In this document: piece by piece, positions 26,768-34,638 of the stretch
Position numbering within the stretch: the stretch's first letter is position 1
Layout: each line of letters starts with the position of its first letter
NCBI RefSeq assembly: GCF_004000805.1
Contig: NZ_BILY01000035.1
Coordinates: 1-64,000, forward strand
Direction of reading: 5' to 3'
Length of the DNA: 64,000 bases
From: Paenibacillus glycanilyticus NBRC 16618
GTDB taxonomy: Bacteria; Bacillota; Bacilli; Paenibacillales; Paenibacillaceae
Made by a program: the position numbers and the translations under genes
The notes under the pieces: model-generated
Told to the model about the DNA's origin: nothing
Databases searched by the model: none
What the model saw: the letters and a program-made list of their open reading frames with translations, nothing else

Positions 26768-28189
26768 TTATTCCTTCGCGTGCGCCTTCAGCCAATCCAG
26801 CACCTCGTCGATGGTTTTCACCGGCACGATGTTGAGCCCCGGGGCTGCCTTCTTCGCTTCCTCAAGCGAAGCGGCGGGCACGAAGAACACTTCGGCATCG
26901 GTGCGGCTGACGGCGTAGGCCTTCTGCGGGATGCCGCCAACAAGACCGATCGAGCCGTCCGGCTCGATGGTGCCGGTGCCGGCTACCCGCACGCCATGCG
27001 TTACCCCGCCCGGCGTCAGCTGATCGATCAGCGCAAGCGTCAGCATGGCGCCATGCGAAGGTCCGCCGATATGCGCAATGTAATGATGGTACGCAATCTG
27101 GCGCGGGATATCCGCATGCCAGTCGTTCTCCGCCCCAATGCCGAATACGGCACGCTTCGGCAAATCTCCGGACGCCTCCGCTTCACCCGTCGGCACTTGT
27201 GCCTTAATCGTCTCTTTACCCCGCCGGAGCGTTACTTCAACGGTATCACCCGGTTTGACCTGGTTCACCATATAATCCGTCAGCTCGGTCATATTGCTAA
27301 TGGATTTGCCGTTTAACGCGATAATGACATCGCCCGCCTTAATCAAGGACTTGGCCGGCGCGTTGTCCGCGATGGCAAGCACCCGGGCTCCGGTAAGTTC
27401 AATCCCTTTGCCTATCCCCGCCTTGCCCATTGCGATAGCTCCCGCCACGTCATCGGCGCCTTGCTTCATCTGCACAACCTCGGTGTAGGACTCCGTTAAC
27501 GGCGGTTCATTTTTGCTCCTCTTCTCGAAGCTGTACATCGGCAGCAGCTTGGCATACAGCCAATCCGCAGGCACGGCAATCCGTTCGAAGACAAGCACGC
27601 CGCTGATGCTGCCTACCGGCTTGCCTCCGTCTACATGCGCGTACCGGTTCATGCCCATCGTCAGACCGGGATAGGTGACATTATAAGACGTAGGAAAAGC
27701 CAGACAGGCAAATAGCGCAGCCGTCGCGACAAGACCTACAACGCTTCGCCAAGGCCATCTAAGTCCCTCTCCCTTGCCCGCAAGCCTTCGGTATACGGCA
27801 TCACTCCAGATTAGATCGACAAATAGCAGAATCAGGCCAATCGCGAGCACGCCAAGGCCGATCAAGAGATCATCCGGTTTTACGAGCAGGAATACAACTC
27901 CCGCCGCGCTTACCGCTAGAAGCAGCATGCGGACAGTAAGCAAGAGCCTTCTTTTTCCAGCGCCTAATCGGCCCTGCTCCGTCCATAACCGCCGGATCCC
28001 AATCAGTGCTCCGATCCCCCATAACAAGGGGATAACGGCAAGGCCGTACAGCAGATCGTCGATCATATCGATCCAGAGCATGCCTGAGGAGGTCCGCAGC
28101 GGCGCGGGGAGCCAGATCAGCTCTGCGGCAAGGATAAACAGCATGACCGCAATGATCCCGGCCACATAATAACGAGCATGACGAACCAT
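26768..28189 (-). CDS. Polytopic membrane PDZ/Lon-type (S16) serine protease
   Basis: 473 residues from the ATG at 28189, eight nt after GGGGGAAGGG. About five membrane segments lie in the first 190 residues, followed by a linker, a PDZ domain (RVLAIADNAPAKSLIKAGD to VEVTLRRGKET) and a Lon-type proteolytic domain. The catalytic Ser378 is in GGPSHGAML and Lys423 in GGIPQKAYA, 45 residues apart as in YlbL/SepM. YlbL and SepM have only one membrane segment, so the long polytopic N-terminus is unusual. It likely cleaves secreted or membrane substrates; the substrate is unknown. Confidence 0.85.
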   Translation of the reverse strand: MVRHARYYVAGIIAVMLFILAAELIWLPAPLRTSSGMLWIDMIDDLLYGLAVIPLLWGIGALIGIRRLWTEQGRLGAGKRRLLLTVRMLLLAVSAAGVVFLLVKPDDLLIGLGVLAIGLILLFVDLIWSDAVYRRLAGKGEGLRWPWRSVVGLVATAALFACLAFPTSYNVTYPGLTMGMNRYAHVDGGKPVGSISGVLVFERIAVPADWLYAKLLPMYSFEKRSKNEPPLTESYTEVVQMKQGADDVAGAIAMGKAGIGKGIELTGARVLAIADNAPAKSLIKAGDVIIALNGKSISNMTELTDYMVNQVKPGDTVEVTLRRGKETIKAQVPTGEAEASGDLPKRAVFGIGAENDWHADIPRQIAYHHYIAHIGGPSHGAMLTLALIDQLTPGGVTHGVRVAGTGTIEPDGSIGLVGGIPQKAYAVSRTDAEVFFVPAASLEEAKKAAPGLNIVPVKTIDEVLDWLKAHAKE

Positions 28190-28220
28190 CTGAACGTCCC
28201 TTCCCCCTGTTACGGTAATA

Positions 28221-28251
28221 AAAAGACTCAACATCTGATGTTGAGTCTTTT
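28221..28251. terminator. Bidirectional terminator
   Basis: AAAAGACTCAACATC (28221-28235) and its perfect complement (28237-28251) flank a single central base. It lies between the IscA-like gene and the downstream protease gene. Confidence 0.88.
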
Positions 28252-28278
28252 CCAATCCAATCGTATCTATTCCTGCTC

Positions 28279-28581
28279 TTAGTGGTCGCCGCTGTTGCCT
28301 TTGGACGGGTTCGTTACCGCAAAGCCTTCTTCCGGCACGTAGAAGTAATCAATACGCACGCCGTCAAGGAATTCGTTGTCTTTCTCGAGGATAACGTCGA
28401 TCTCTTTATCCGTCGATACCACAACGTCCTTCTCGTTAGGCTCGTCAATCGCCATGCCGTAATGCGCATGGTCGCCATGCGAATGCGTCACGTATACGCG
28501 AAGCTTCTTGCCCTCGTTCTCGGGCTTGTCCAATTCCAATTTCAGTACTTTTGCCGCGTTGCGCGTAATTTTGACGTTCAT
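28279..28581 (-). CDS. HesB/IscA-fold protein lacking all cysteines
   Basis: 100 residues, the A-type Fe-S carrier length. KITRNAAKVLKLEL and LRVYVT match the HesB/IscA fold, and the end TNPSKGNSGDH aligns with the usual N-P-x-x-x-x-CGCG tail. All three ligand cysteines are absent. The loop that normally holds the first cysteine reads VTHSHGDHAHYGM, with His33, His35, His38 and His40. It is therefore not an ordinary Fe-S scaffold; a His-ligated metal site is possible. AGGAGTGG lies before the ATG. It is a monocistronic unit followed by a terminator. Confidence 0.75.
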   Translation of the reverse strand: MNVKITRNAAKVLKLELDKPENEGKKLRVYVTHSHGDHAHYGMAIDEPNEKDVVVSTDKEIDVILEKDNEFLDGVRIDYFYVPEEGFAVTNPSKGNSGDH

Positions 28582-28643
28582 TCTATTCCACTCCTAAAAA
28601 AGAATTGTGAATTCGTAAGCCTATACCAACTCAATGGTTAACA

Positions 28644-28880
28644 TTACCTGATCCTATTATACTTCTTCTCCATTCTCCGGGCAAACCATTCGGCAAGCAG
28701 CATCGTCACCGCGATATCGTCAATGGGGACGAAAGGAATCGCGTCCGGCAGCACCCAATATAGAATAACCGGCACAAGAAACAATAATTTATCGGTAATG
28801 GCCACTTCTCTGGAGACGATCAGCTTATAGATCCGGACAAATGTGCTCTTCCAATGCCGAAGCGACAACCATTTGCGCAT
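28644..28880 (-). CDS. Small YkvA/DUF1232-like membrane protein
   Basis: 78 residues from the ATG at 28880 (MRKWLSLRHW), preceded by AAGGTGGTG. One hydrophobic segment (LLFLVPVILYWVLPDAIPFV) merges into the DUF1232-like motif P-D-A-I-P-x-x-P-I-D-D, followed by an amphipathic basic helix. DUF1232 proteins are small bacterial membrane proteins of unknown role. A longer frame start at 28898 is possible but has no better site. Confidence 0.6.
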   Translation of the reverse strand: MRKWLSLRHWKSTFVRIYKLIVSREVAITDKLLFLVPVILYWVLPDAIPFVPIDDIAVTMLLAEWFARRMEKKYNRIR

Positions 28881-28953
28881 GAGGCACACCACCTTCATCA
28901 GCTTTTGCCGATCATTATAGCATAGGCGTGCCCCGGAATCATCTTTATGTCCG

Positions 28954-29850
28954 TCAGCGGTGCAGCCGCAGATACTCCGTCAACAAAGGACCGATCTTCG
29001 AATAAATGCCGTTGAACGCTCCGGGAGGCAGCGGATTCACGCCGTAACCCGCTTCAACCGTAAAGCCCGGCCTGCGAAAACGTTTGATGAACCAGTCCTT
29101 ATATCCGGCATCGCTGCCTGTAAGCTTTACGGGCTTGTAGCCGCTCGCCTTGCCAAGCCGGTCCGCAAGGCCTTCGGCATGCTCCGGTTCGTATTCCCGG
29201 TAATTCCAATAGATCTCCTCGCCCTGCGTATGTAAGGCAAGCACCGAGTCGAATTGCAGCGACTGCGTAAGTCGGGCAAGTGCCTGGGCTTCCGGCTCGC
29301 TTAACGGAAACGGCCCCGGAAAATCGCGTGGACCCGGTCCTTCCATTCCTCTGCGAAGCCTTTCCTCTTCCCAGTGGGCAGGAAACTGGTCATTCAGGTC
29401 CACGCCGCGTATATTCGCTTTCCATTGATCGAACTGCTCGGAGCCTTTATTCCACAGCAATAGCTGCTGCCGGAACGGATTCGCCTCATCAATGCCTTCG
29501 AGCGCAAGCTGAACGCCGTCGGGATTCACCATCGGAACGATCCATACTTCCGTCTCCCGGTACAGCTGACAAGCCTGTTCCCCGAACAATGAACCATTCT
29601 GCGCGCATGCCGCGGCCCATTCTTCAGCGAACCGCATGAGCAGCGGTGTGGTAATCCATTCATTCGCATGGAAAGAGCCGTTCATATGGATACGCCGCGT
29701 GCCTTCCCCGCATTTGAGCGCTACGATGGGTCTTCCAAGCACGCTATGCCCTATGACGTATCCCCGGACAAAAGGATAAGTACGCATCAGTCTGTCGCAA
29801 TCCTCCACCGTGTCCCGGTACCCGTATTGCCCGTTTACGAGCTCTTCCAT
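28954..29850 (-). CDS. M14 family zinc carboxypeptidase (peptidoglycan or gamma-D-glutamyl type)
   Basis: 298 residues from the ATG at 29850, seven nt after GGGGGAG. The zinc ligands are in SFHANEWITTP (His and Glu, about 67-70) and LALHTQGEEIYW (His, about 207). Arg/Asn binding residues lie in the NPDGVQLAL and RGVDLNDQFP region, and the catalytic Glu is in FTVEAGYGVNPLP (about 272). This pattern matches bacillar endopeptidase I-like enzymes that cut gamma-D-Glu-meso-DAP bonds. No signal peptide or LysM is present, so it is probably cytoplasmic, as in muropeptide recycling. Confidence 0.85.
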   Translation of the reverse strand: MEELVNGQYGYRDTVEDCDRLMRTYPFVRGYVIGHSVLGRPIVALKCGEGTRRIHMNGSFHANEWITTPLLMRFAEEWAAACAQNGSLFGEQACQLYRETEVWIVPMVNPDGVQLALEGIDEANPFRQQLLLWNKGSEQFDQWKANIRGVDLNDQFPAHWEEERLRRGMEGPGPRDFPGPFPLSEPEAQALARLTQSLQFDSVLALHTQGEEIYWNYREYEPEHAEGLADRLGKASGYKPVKLTGSDAGYKDWFIKRFRRPGFTVEAGYGVNPLPPGAFNGIYSKIGPLLTEYLRLHR

Positions 29851-29964
29851 GCCGCTACTCCCCCTTGTTATCGAACATTGGCTGTAATCTTTTATCATGC
29901 TATTCATGTGAATTGCGGCGCATGCCAACACCGGGGCTTATATTCCTTGTAAAAATAAATACCT

Positions 29965-31197
29965 TCAGGTCGCTTGCGTACTCCTATATAGAACAGGTAT
30001 TGCCGCAGCTATAAGAATCATCCCCATCCAAGCTGGCGCGGCTTGGCCAACCATCACATAGATTTGGCCTCCAGCGATCGGACCGATCATTCTTGCCAAA
30101 GCCTGAATCGATTGGCTGCCGCCTTGAATCCGTCCTTGTTCGCTGGAATCGACCGATTTGGAGAGCATCCCGTTGAAGGAAGGGCCAAAGATCGAATCGC
30201 CAAACCCGAATATAAACATGCCGGCGATAAGCAGAGGATAAAAGGAGAACACGGCCGATGCTGCAATAAAACCATAGCCGATCATCTCCGAGACCATTCC
30301 GAGAATGGCGATCTGTTTATCATGGAGCCTTTTCAAAAGCCTGGGCATAATGAAGCCTTGCGACAGGATGTCCTGGATCCCCATTATGGAAAACATAAGT
30401 CCGATTACGGCAGGCTTCCAGTTGAAAGCATCCACTGTGAATTGCGAGAAGACGGCTTGCAAAGATCCGCTCGGAATACAGAGCAAGAACGCAGAGACAA
30501 GCAGCCTTTTTAAGGTTTTCATGGAAAGCAGGCTTGCAAGCTGTATAAATGGATTCAGCCTAACGAAGGTAATCTGCTTCAATCGATAATGTTTGTGGAG
30601 ACTCTCCGGCATAAACAGGTATCCGTACACCACGTTCAATAACGTAATTGCGGCTCCGAAATAGAGGGGGGCGGAATAACCAAGCTTGGCAAGCAACCCG
30701 CCTAGAGCAGGGCCAATAACGGTTCCGGCGCCAACAACGGCACTCACCAATCCGAAATATTTGGTTCTCTGCTCCGGAGAGATGATGTCTGCAAAGTAGG
30801 CGAAGATCGTGCCGATGCTCCCGCCCGTTATTCCTTCTATGATGCGTCCGGCAAAGAGCACCCACAGGGCCCCTCCCAAGCCAAATACGAAATAACCGAT
30901 TGCGGAACCGAGCAGACAGATTAAGAGCAGCGGGCGGCGTCCGTATTTGTCGCTCAAAGCGCCTAGCGCGGGGGCCGCAAAAAACACGCAGACCGCATAA
31001 ACGGAAGTTAGAAGCGTAACAAAGATCGCCTGTTCGCCCGGATTGCCGGCATATGGCTGGACTAAGAAAGGGACGACTGGCGCTATAATACTAAACCCTA
31101 ACCCGCAAAGAAACACGGAGATAAGACCGAATAGTAAGGCATGCTTGTCTACGATTGGCTCTGATTGTGATTGTTGCTGTGATTTCTGTATGGTCAT
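29965..31197 (-). CDS. MFS multidrug/tetracycline-type efflux transporter
   Basis: 410 residues from the ATG at 31197, six nt after AAGGAG; upstream in-frame residues are non-hydrophobic filler. Twelve membrane segments are visible. The DHA1-family motif A occurs as GALSDKYGRRPLL between segments 2 and 3, and a proline/glycine-rich motif C is in segment 5 (VVGAGTVIGPALGGLL). It exports small molecules with proton antiport. Upstream are a strong promoter with an embedded inverted repeat and a MarR regulator gene, so drug-inducible expression is likely. Confidence 0.88.
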   Translation of the reverse strand: MTIQKSQQQSQSEPIVDKHALLFGLISVFLCGLGFSIIAPVVPFLVQPYAGNPGEQAIFVTLLTSVYAVCVFFAAPALGALSDKYGRRPLLLICLLGSAIGYFVFGLGGALWVLFAGRIIEGITGGSIGTIFAYFADIISPEQRTKYFGLVSAVVGAGTVIGPALGGLLAKLGYSAPLYFGAAITLLNVVYGYLFMPESLHKHYRLKQITFVRLNPFIQLASLLSMKTLKRLLVSAFLLCIPSGSLQAVFSQFTVDAFNWKPAVIGLMFSIMGIQDILSQGFIMPRLLKRLHDKQIAILGMVSEMIGYGFIAASAVFSFYPLLIAGMFIFGFGDSIFGPSFNGMLSKSVDSSEQGRIQGGSQSIQALARMIGPIAGGQIYVMVGQAAPAWMGMILIAAAIPVLYRSTQAT

Positions 31198-31242
31198 AAG
31201 CTCTCCTTGATACGATATTATTCCTTCCTCGGAAGCAAAAAC

Positions 31243-31278
31243 ATCGTAACGCGTTTTTGTTTCCTTGTCAACAAAAAC
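31243..31278 (-). promoter_or_regulatory. Sigma-A promoter of the MFS gene with embedded operator
   Basis: On the minus strand TTGACA (31271-31266), a 17-nt spacer and TACGAT (31248-31243) form a near-consensus promoter 46 nt before the MFS ATG. The perfect inverted repeat GTTTTTGTT-N8-AACAAAAAC (31253-31278) covers the -35 and part of the spacer, the expected place for the MarR repressor encoded just upstream. Confidence 0.75.
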
Positions 31279-31284
31279 CGCAAT

Positions 31285-31317
31285 GAAAAAAAGCCCATGC
31301 TCAATTGAGCCGGGCTT
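31285..31317 (-). terminator. Terminator between marR-type gene and MFS gene
   Basis: The minus-strand hairpin AAGCCC-g-GCTCAATTGAGC-at-GGGCTT is followed by TTTTTTT. It ends the MarR transcript just before the MFS promoter. Confidence 0.82.
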
Positions 31318-31337
31318 CATTCGGTTGACGTTCCACT

Positions 31338-31817
31338 TTATTCATTTTCCGACTTGAGATCCAAACCTTGTTTCTTAATCTCTGCATCCAAATGCCGGCT
31401 ATACTTTTCCACGAATCGAAGAACTCCTTCGAATTGTTCGTCGGTAACCTGCTCGAATACTTCTTTATCCCGCTCTTGAAACTCTTTATGAAGATCGTTA
31501 TGGATCTTATCAATAGCTTTCCCTTGCTCGGTAAGCCTGAAATAGATTTCCTTCTTGTTTTCTGGCTTTTGGTAGCTTTCGATAAGCCCCTTATGAATGA
31601 GCTTCTTGGTCATTTTGCTGATCGCACCGCTTGTCATATAAAAGGATTCCGCAAGTTTCGTCACGTTGGAATCCGCATTTCTTCCAATGTATTCGATGCA
31701 ATGCACTTCGGAAGACTTATAACCTTTAAGACTGACTTCCATCTTCGTTTTATTAAGCCACGCCAGCTTGTTATATAATTCCCTGAAACCCGTTAGGACC
31801 TGATCTTCCTTGTTCAT
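31338..31817 (-). CDS. MarR family transcriptional regulator
   Basis: 159 residues from the ATG at 31817. The winged helix is formed by SEVHCIEYIGRNADSNVTKLAESF, MTSGAISKMTKKLIHKGLIESY and the wing QKPENKKEIYFRLTEQGKAID; the ends are dimerisation helices. It most likely represses the MFS gene directly downstream through the inverted repeat in that promoter. An own terminator separates the two, so they are transcribed independently. Confidence 0.9.
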   Translation of the reverse strand: MNKEDQVLTGFRELYNKLAWLNKTKMEVSLKGYKSSEVHCIEYIGRNADSNVTKLAESFYMTSGAISKMTKKLIHKGLIESYQKPENKKEIYFRLTEQGKAIDKIHNDLHKEFQERDKEVFEQVTDEQFEGVLRFVEKYSRHLDAEIKKQGLDLKSENE

Positions 31818-31871
31818 AGGTTGTCCACCCATCCCTGCTAGAGTCATTATGTATAAAATGAAATGGTTAAA

Positions 31872-31915
31872 GGCTGCCCCTATCGCTTTCGCCCGGAACG
31901 CGAATCAGGACAGCC
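31872..31915 (-). terminator. Weak terminator-like hairpin after racE
   Basis: GGCTGCCC (31872-31879) pairs with GGACAGCC (31908-31915) with one G-U pair. The following minus-strand run is only TTTAA, so termination may be inefficient. Confidence 0.4.
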
Positions 31916-31923
31916 GTTATTTG

Positions 31924-32739
31924 TTATCCGATCTGCGGCACCTGCCATACGACAGGAGTCAACTCAATTTGCTCTCCAAGCCACTGCTGGGCAATCGATT
32001 TGAACATTTGCGGTTCTCCGCTGCAGAAAAATTGATGGACCGGCATGACTTCTCCCCGAGCCAGCATCCCTTGATCCTGCAGGATATTACTTACTTCCCG
32101 CGCAGTCTCGTCGGCGGAACTAATCAGATTGATGTCGGGACCAACAACCTCCTGAATAACATCAGCGAGAAACGGATAATGGGTACAGCCCAGAATCAAG
32201 CTGTCCATCGGGAATTTGCGAAGGTGGCCTATCGAGCTGCGGATGGTTTCATAGGTTTGCAAAGAACGGAAATTCCCTTTCTCTACAAGCGGAACAAAAA
32301 GAGGGCACGCCTCGCTAATGACATGCACATTAGGAGAAATTTCGAGTAAAGCATGCTCGTAAGCGCCGCTGTTTATCGTGCCTTCCGTGCCGATTACTCC
32401 GATACAGCCCGTAATCGTCCGGCCAAGCGCCGCTCTTGCTCCCGGCTTAATGACGCCAACTACGGGGATATCCACGATTGCGCGTATTTCTTCCAAAGCG
32501 AATGCGGTTGCGGTATTGCAAGCTATTACAATCATTTTAGGACGAAATTGAATGAGATAATCTACGATTTCACGCGTAAAACGAGTCACGACCTTCGGGT
32601 CTCTCGGACCGTAAGGAGCTCTGGCGGTATCGCCAAAATAAACGATTTTTTCACGCGGCAGCTGGCGCATGACCTCTCTGGCAACGGTAAGGCCGCCTAC
32701 GCCTGAGTCGAGTATCGCAATCGGTTGCTGCACAAACAC
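31924..32739 (-). CDS. racE: Glutamate racemase
   Basis: 271 residues. AILDSGVGGLTVAREVMRQL opens the protein; FGDTARAPYGPR, IACNTATAFAL (first catalytic Cys, about 74) and LILGCTHYPFL (second catalytic Cys, about 186) are present. It makes D-glutamate for peptidoglycan in the cytoplasm. The first GTG at 32739 gives an N-terminus of MFVQQPIAIL; a second GTG at 32733 would give MQQPIAIL, closer to the B. subtilis RacE start, and cannot be excluded. Confidence 0.93.
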   Translation of the reverse strand: MFVQQPIAILDSGVGGLTVAREVMRQLPREKIVYFGDTARAPYGPRDPKVVTRFTREIVDYLIQFRPKMIVIACNTATAFALEEIRAIVDIPVVGVIKPGARAALGRTITGCIGVIGTEGTINSGAYEHALLEISPNVHVISEACPLFVPLVEKGNFRSLQTYETIRSSIGHLRKFPMDSLILGCTHYPFLADVIQEVVGPDINLISSADETAREVSNILQDQGMLARGEVMPVHQFFCSGEPQMFKSIAQQWLGEQIELTPVVWQVPQIG

Positions 32740-32912
32740 ACCGCTTTCTTGAACTTTTGATGTAAAGGAGACCTTGAAGCTTCAATACTATATGAAACGA
32801 GGCACAAAAATGTACCTCCATCATCTTATCTCAATTCCAATACAGGTTCAAGGAAATCACAAGGATGACGCGGGTAATTGCAGCAACCGATTCCGATACG
32901 TGCGGGTCTTAA

Positions 32913-33308
32913 TTAGTTGATGGTTTGAAGCTGTTTTGCGTCTTCGAAAACTTCTTCCGCCGCCTCTTCGAAAGTATCCGTCACTTCATCGGTAACTTCC
33001 TCTACCGATTCTGCCGGCTCGGCACGGCGTTGTTTCACGGTGGATACAGCGGCGCCTGCTGCTGCTCTTGCCGTATCCGCAAGCTCAGTCGCCTGATTGC
33101 CGATTTGCTTGGCGATTCTAACCGTTGTATCGGATACTTGACCTGCCGCTCTAACCGTTTGCTCCTGAACTCTTCTTGCGCCTTCCGAGATGTCATGGCG
33201 CAGCTCCTTGCCCGCTTTAGGCGCGAACAGCAATGCCGTCACCGAACCAATGATACCTCCTGCGATTGCGCCAAACAGAAACCCTTTTGTTTGTTTACTT
33301 GATGCCAT
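32913..33308 (-). CDS. YtxH domain-containing protein
   Basis: 131 residues. The N-terminal glycine-rich membrane segment GFLFGAIAGGIIGSVTALLFAPKAGKELR is the YtxH signature, followed by alternating Ala/Val/Thr-rich heptads (about 35-95) and an acidic C-terminus (EEVTDEVTDTFEEAAEEV). YtxH proteins in Bacillus belong to general-stress operons; the molecular role is unknown. GGGAG lies 9 nt before the ATG. It follows the DUF948 gene by 26 nt, the usual pairing. Confidence 0.9.
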   Translation of the reverse strand: MASSKQTKGFLFGAIAGGIIGSVTALLFAPKAGKELRHDISEGARRVQEQTVRAAGQVSDTTVRIAKQIGNQATELADTARAAAGAAVSTVKQRRAEPAESVEEVTDEVTDTFEEAAEEVFEDAKQLQTIN

Positions 33309-33334
33309 AAAAAATCGCTCCCTTCAAATTAGAG

Positions 33335-33796
33335 CTATTCGCCCTGCCCGTTGTTGGAGGGTTCATAACGTTTACGGTTAGTCTGCCATTGCTGCCAGAA
33401 AGCCATACCAAGCTCCATCCATTCCAGCATGGAACTCGCCTGCCGCTCTGCCGCCGCACTCTCCGCATGTTTGACCGCGGATTGCGAAATAACGCTGGAT
33501 ACGCGATGAATCGCCGTTGTCGTATGTCCAATCGTATCCCCGATCTGTCCGACCGCTTCAAACAGCCGGTTCGCCTGCTGCAGTTGAAGATGCGCGGTGT
33601 TGACCGTCTGCTGGGCCGTATCGGCAAAAGCTCCCATTTTACCGGAAGTCTGCCGGATTTCCTCCTGCATCGCCTCCGCCTGAAGCTGCAGCCTCGACAG
33701 CCTGTTAAGCGCAGTACGGACGCCGATCAACAGGCCCGCAGCAAGAATTACAAACGTGATGGCAGCAATCAGCGCACTCCATTCCATAACCGTCAT
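33335..33796 (-). CDS. DUF948 domain-containing membrane protein
   Basis: 153 residues from the ATG at 33796, eight nt after AAAGGAGGG (an ATG two codons earlier is too close to that site). One membrane segment (about 5-26) is followed by long helical heptads (LSRLQLQAEAMQEEIRQTSG), which resemble the chemoreceptor-like coiled coil of DUF948/YtxG proteins. It is cotranscribed with the YtxH gene. The C-terminus (ASSMLEWMELGMAFWQQWQTN) is amphipathic. Likely an envelope-stress coiled-coil protein; no enzymatic motif is visible. Confidence 0.85.
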   Translation of the reverse strand: MTVMEWSALIAAITFVILAAGLLIGVRTALNRLSRLQLQAEAMQEEIRQTSGKMGAFADTAQQTVNTAHLQLQQANRLFEAVGQIGDTIGHTTTAIHRVSSVISQSAVKHAESAAAERQASSMLEWMELGMAFWQQWQTNRKRYEPSNNGQGE

Positions 33797-33890
33797 GACC
33801 ATTTCCCTCCTTTTGCTTGAGCGGGCGAATGCCCATTTCGTATTGCCATTATAAGCAGCATGGGCTTGACCTGACACAAAAGAAGGCAAT

Positions 33891-33923
33891 AAAAAAGCTA
33901 ACGATTCGTTAAGAACCGTTAGC
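33891..33923 (-). terminator. Terminator overlapping the 3' end of the SufR-like gene
   Basis: GCTAACG (33897-33903) pairs with CGTTAGC (33917-33923), with TTTTTT following on the minus strand. The stop codon (33911-33909) lies in the loop, so the last sense codons form one arm of the stem. Confidence 0.75.
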
Positions 33924-34589
33924 CTGATGTTCAATTCCGATGGTATAGCTGCATCTACCCCCGCCTTTGGCAAGGCATTCCGTCCGCTCCACCTTCGTCT
34001 GGAGCAAAGACTCGAACAAGGAAAGCTCGCAGCTGCAAGCCTGCTCGTATTTACCCGCGACTTGCGCAATCGGACAGTTATATTCATGGAGAACGTATTG
34101 ACCGTTATCCCTATCTTCTACCTTAGCCATATAGCCGCCGGCATTCTGAATCGCTTCCAGCTCCGTTACTTTCTCCGACAGGCTTTTGCCGGTCATCCTT
34201 GGCTCGTACCGGTCCAGAAGCTTTTGCTGACGTCCCTCGAACATGCGGGTAATCAGCCCTGCCGTCTCGGGGTCTTCCGCCAGCTCCTCAAGCAGATCAA
34301 GCGCAAGAAGATTATAGTTTTTCGGGAAGCGGTCATCGGCAAGCCTCGTCAGCTCGTAAGCGTGCACCGGCCGCCCCATCCCCTGCTTAACGGAGACGAT
34401 GCTGATGCTGCCTTCACGCTCGAGCGCATACATATGCCGCCTTACTGCCATTTCGGTTATTCCCAGCTCTCCGGATAGCTGTCCTGCGCTTAATCGACCG
34501 TTAGTCTTCAGCAAGAACAAGATCCGGCTCCGTGTTGTTCCTTCCACGCTGCGGGATTCCGTTTCCATCGCGCGCTGCTTCTCCAGCAT
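33909..34589 (-). CDS. SufR-like winged-helix regulator with cysteine cluster
   Basis: 226 residues from the ATG at 34589. The N-terminal DeoR/ArsR-type winged helix is RILFLLKTNGRLSAGQLSGEL, ITEMAVRRHMYALEREGSI and a wing ending GRPVHAYELT. The C-terminal part carries NCPIAQVAGKYEQACSCEL and ECLAKGGGRCSY: Cys172-x12-Cys185-x-Cys187 and Cys205-x7-Cys213. Cys172-x12-Cys185 reproduces the first half of the SufR cluster motif, so an Fe-S cofactor sensing redox or iron is likely. In cyanobacteria SufR represses suf genes; no suf operon is in this window, so the target is unknown. Confidence 0.8.
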   Translation of the reverse strand: MLEKQRAMETESRSVEGTTRSRILFLLKTNGRLSAGQLSGELGITEMAVRRHMYALEREGSISIVSVKQGMGRPVHAYELTRLADDRFPKNYNLLALDLLEELAEDPETAGLITRMFEGRQQKLLDRYEPRMTGKSLSEKVTELEAIQNAGGYMAKVEDRDNGQYVLHEYNCPIAQVAGKYEQACSCELSLFESLLQTKVERTECLAKGGGRCSYTIGIEHQANGS

Positions 34590-34638
34590 CAACCCATCAC
34601 CACCTTTGCAGGCATTGTTAGGGTCATTGTAACGTATT

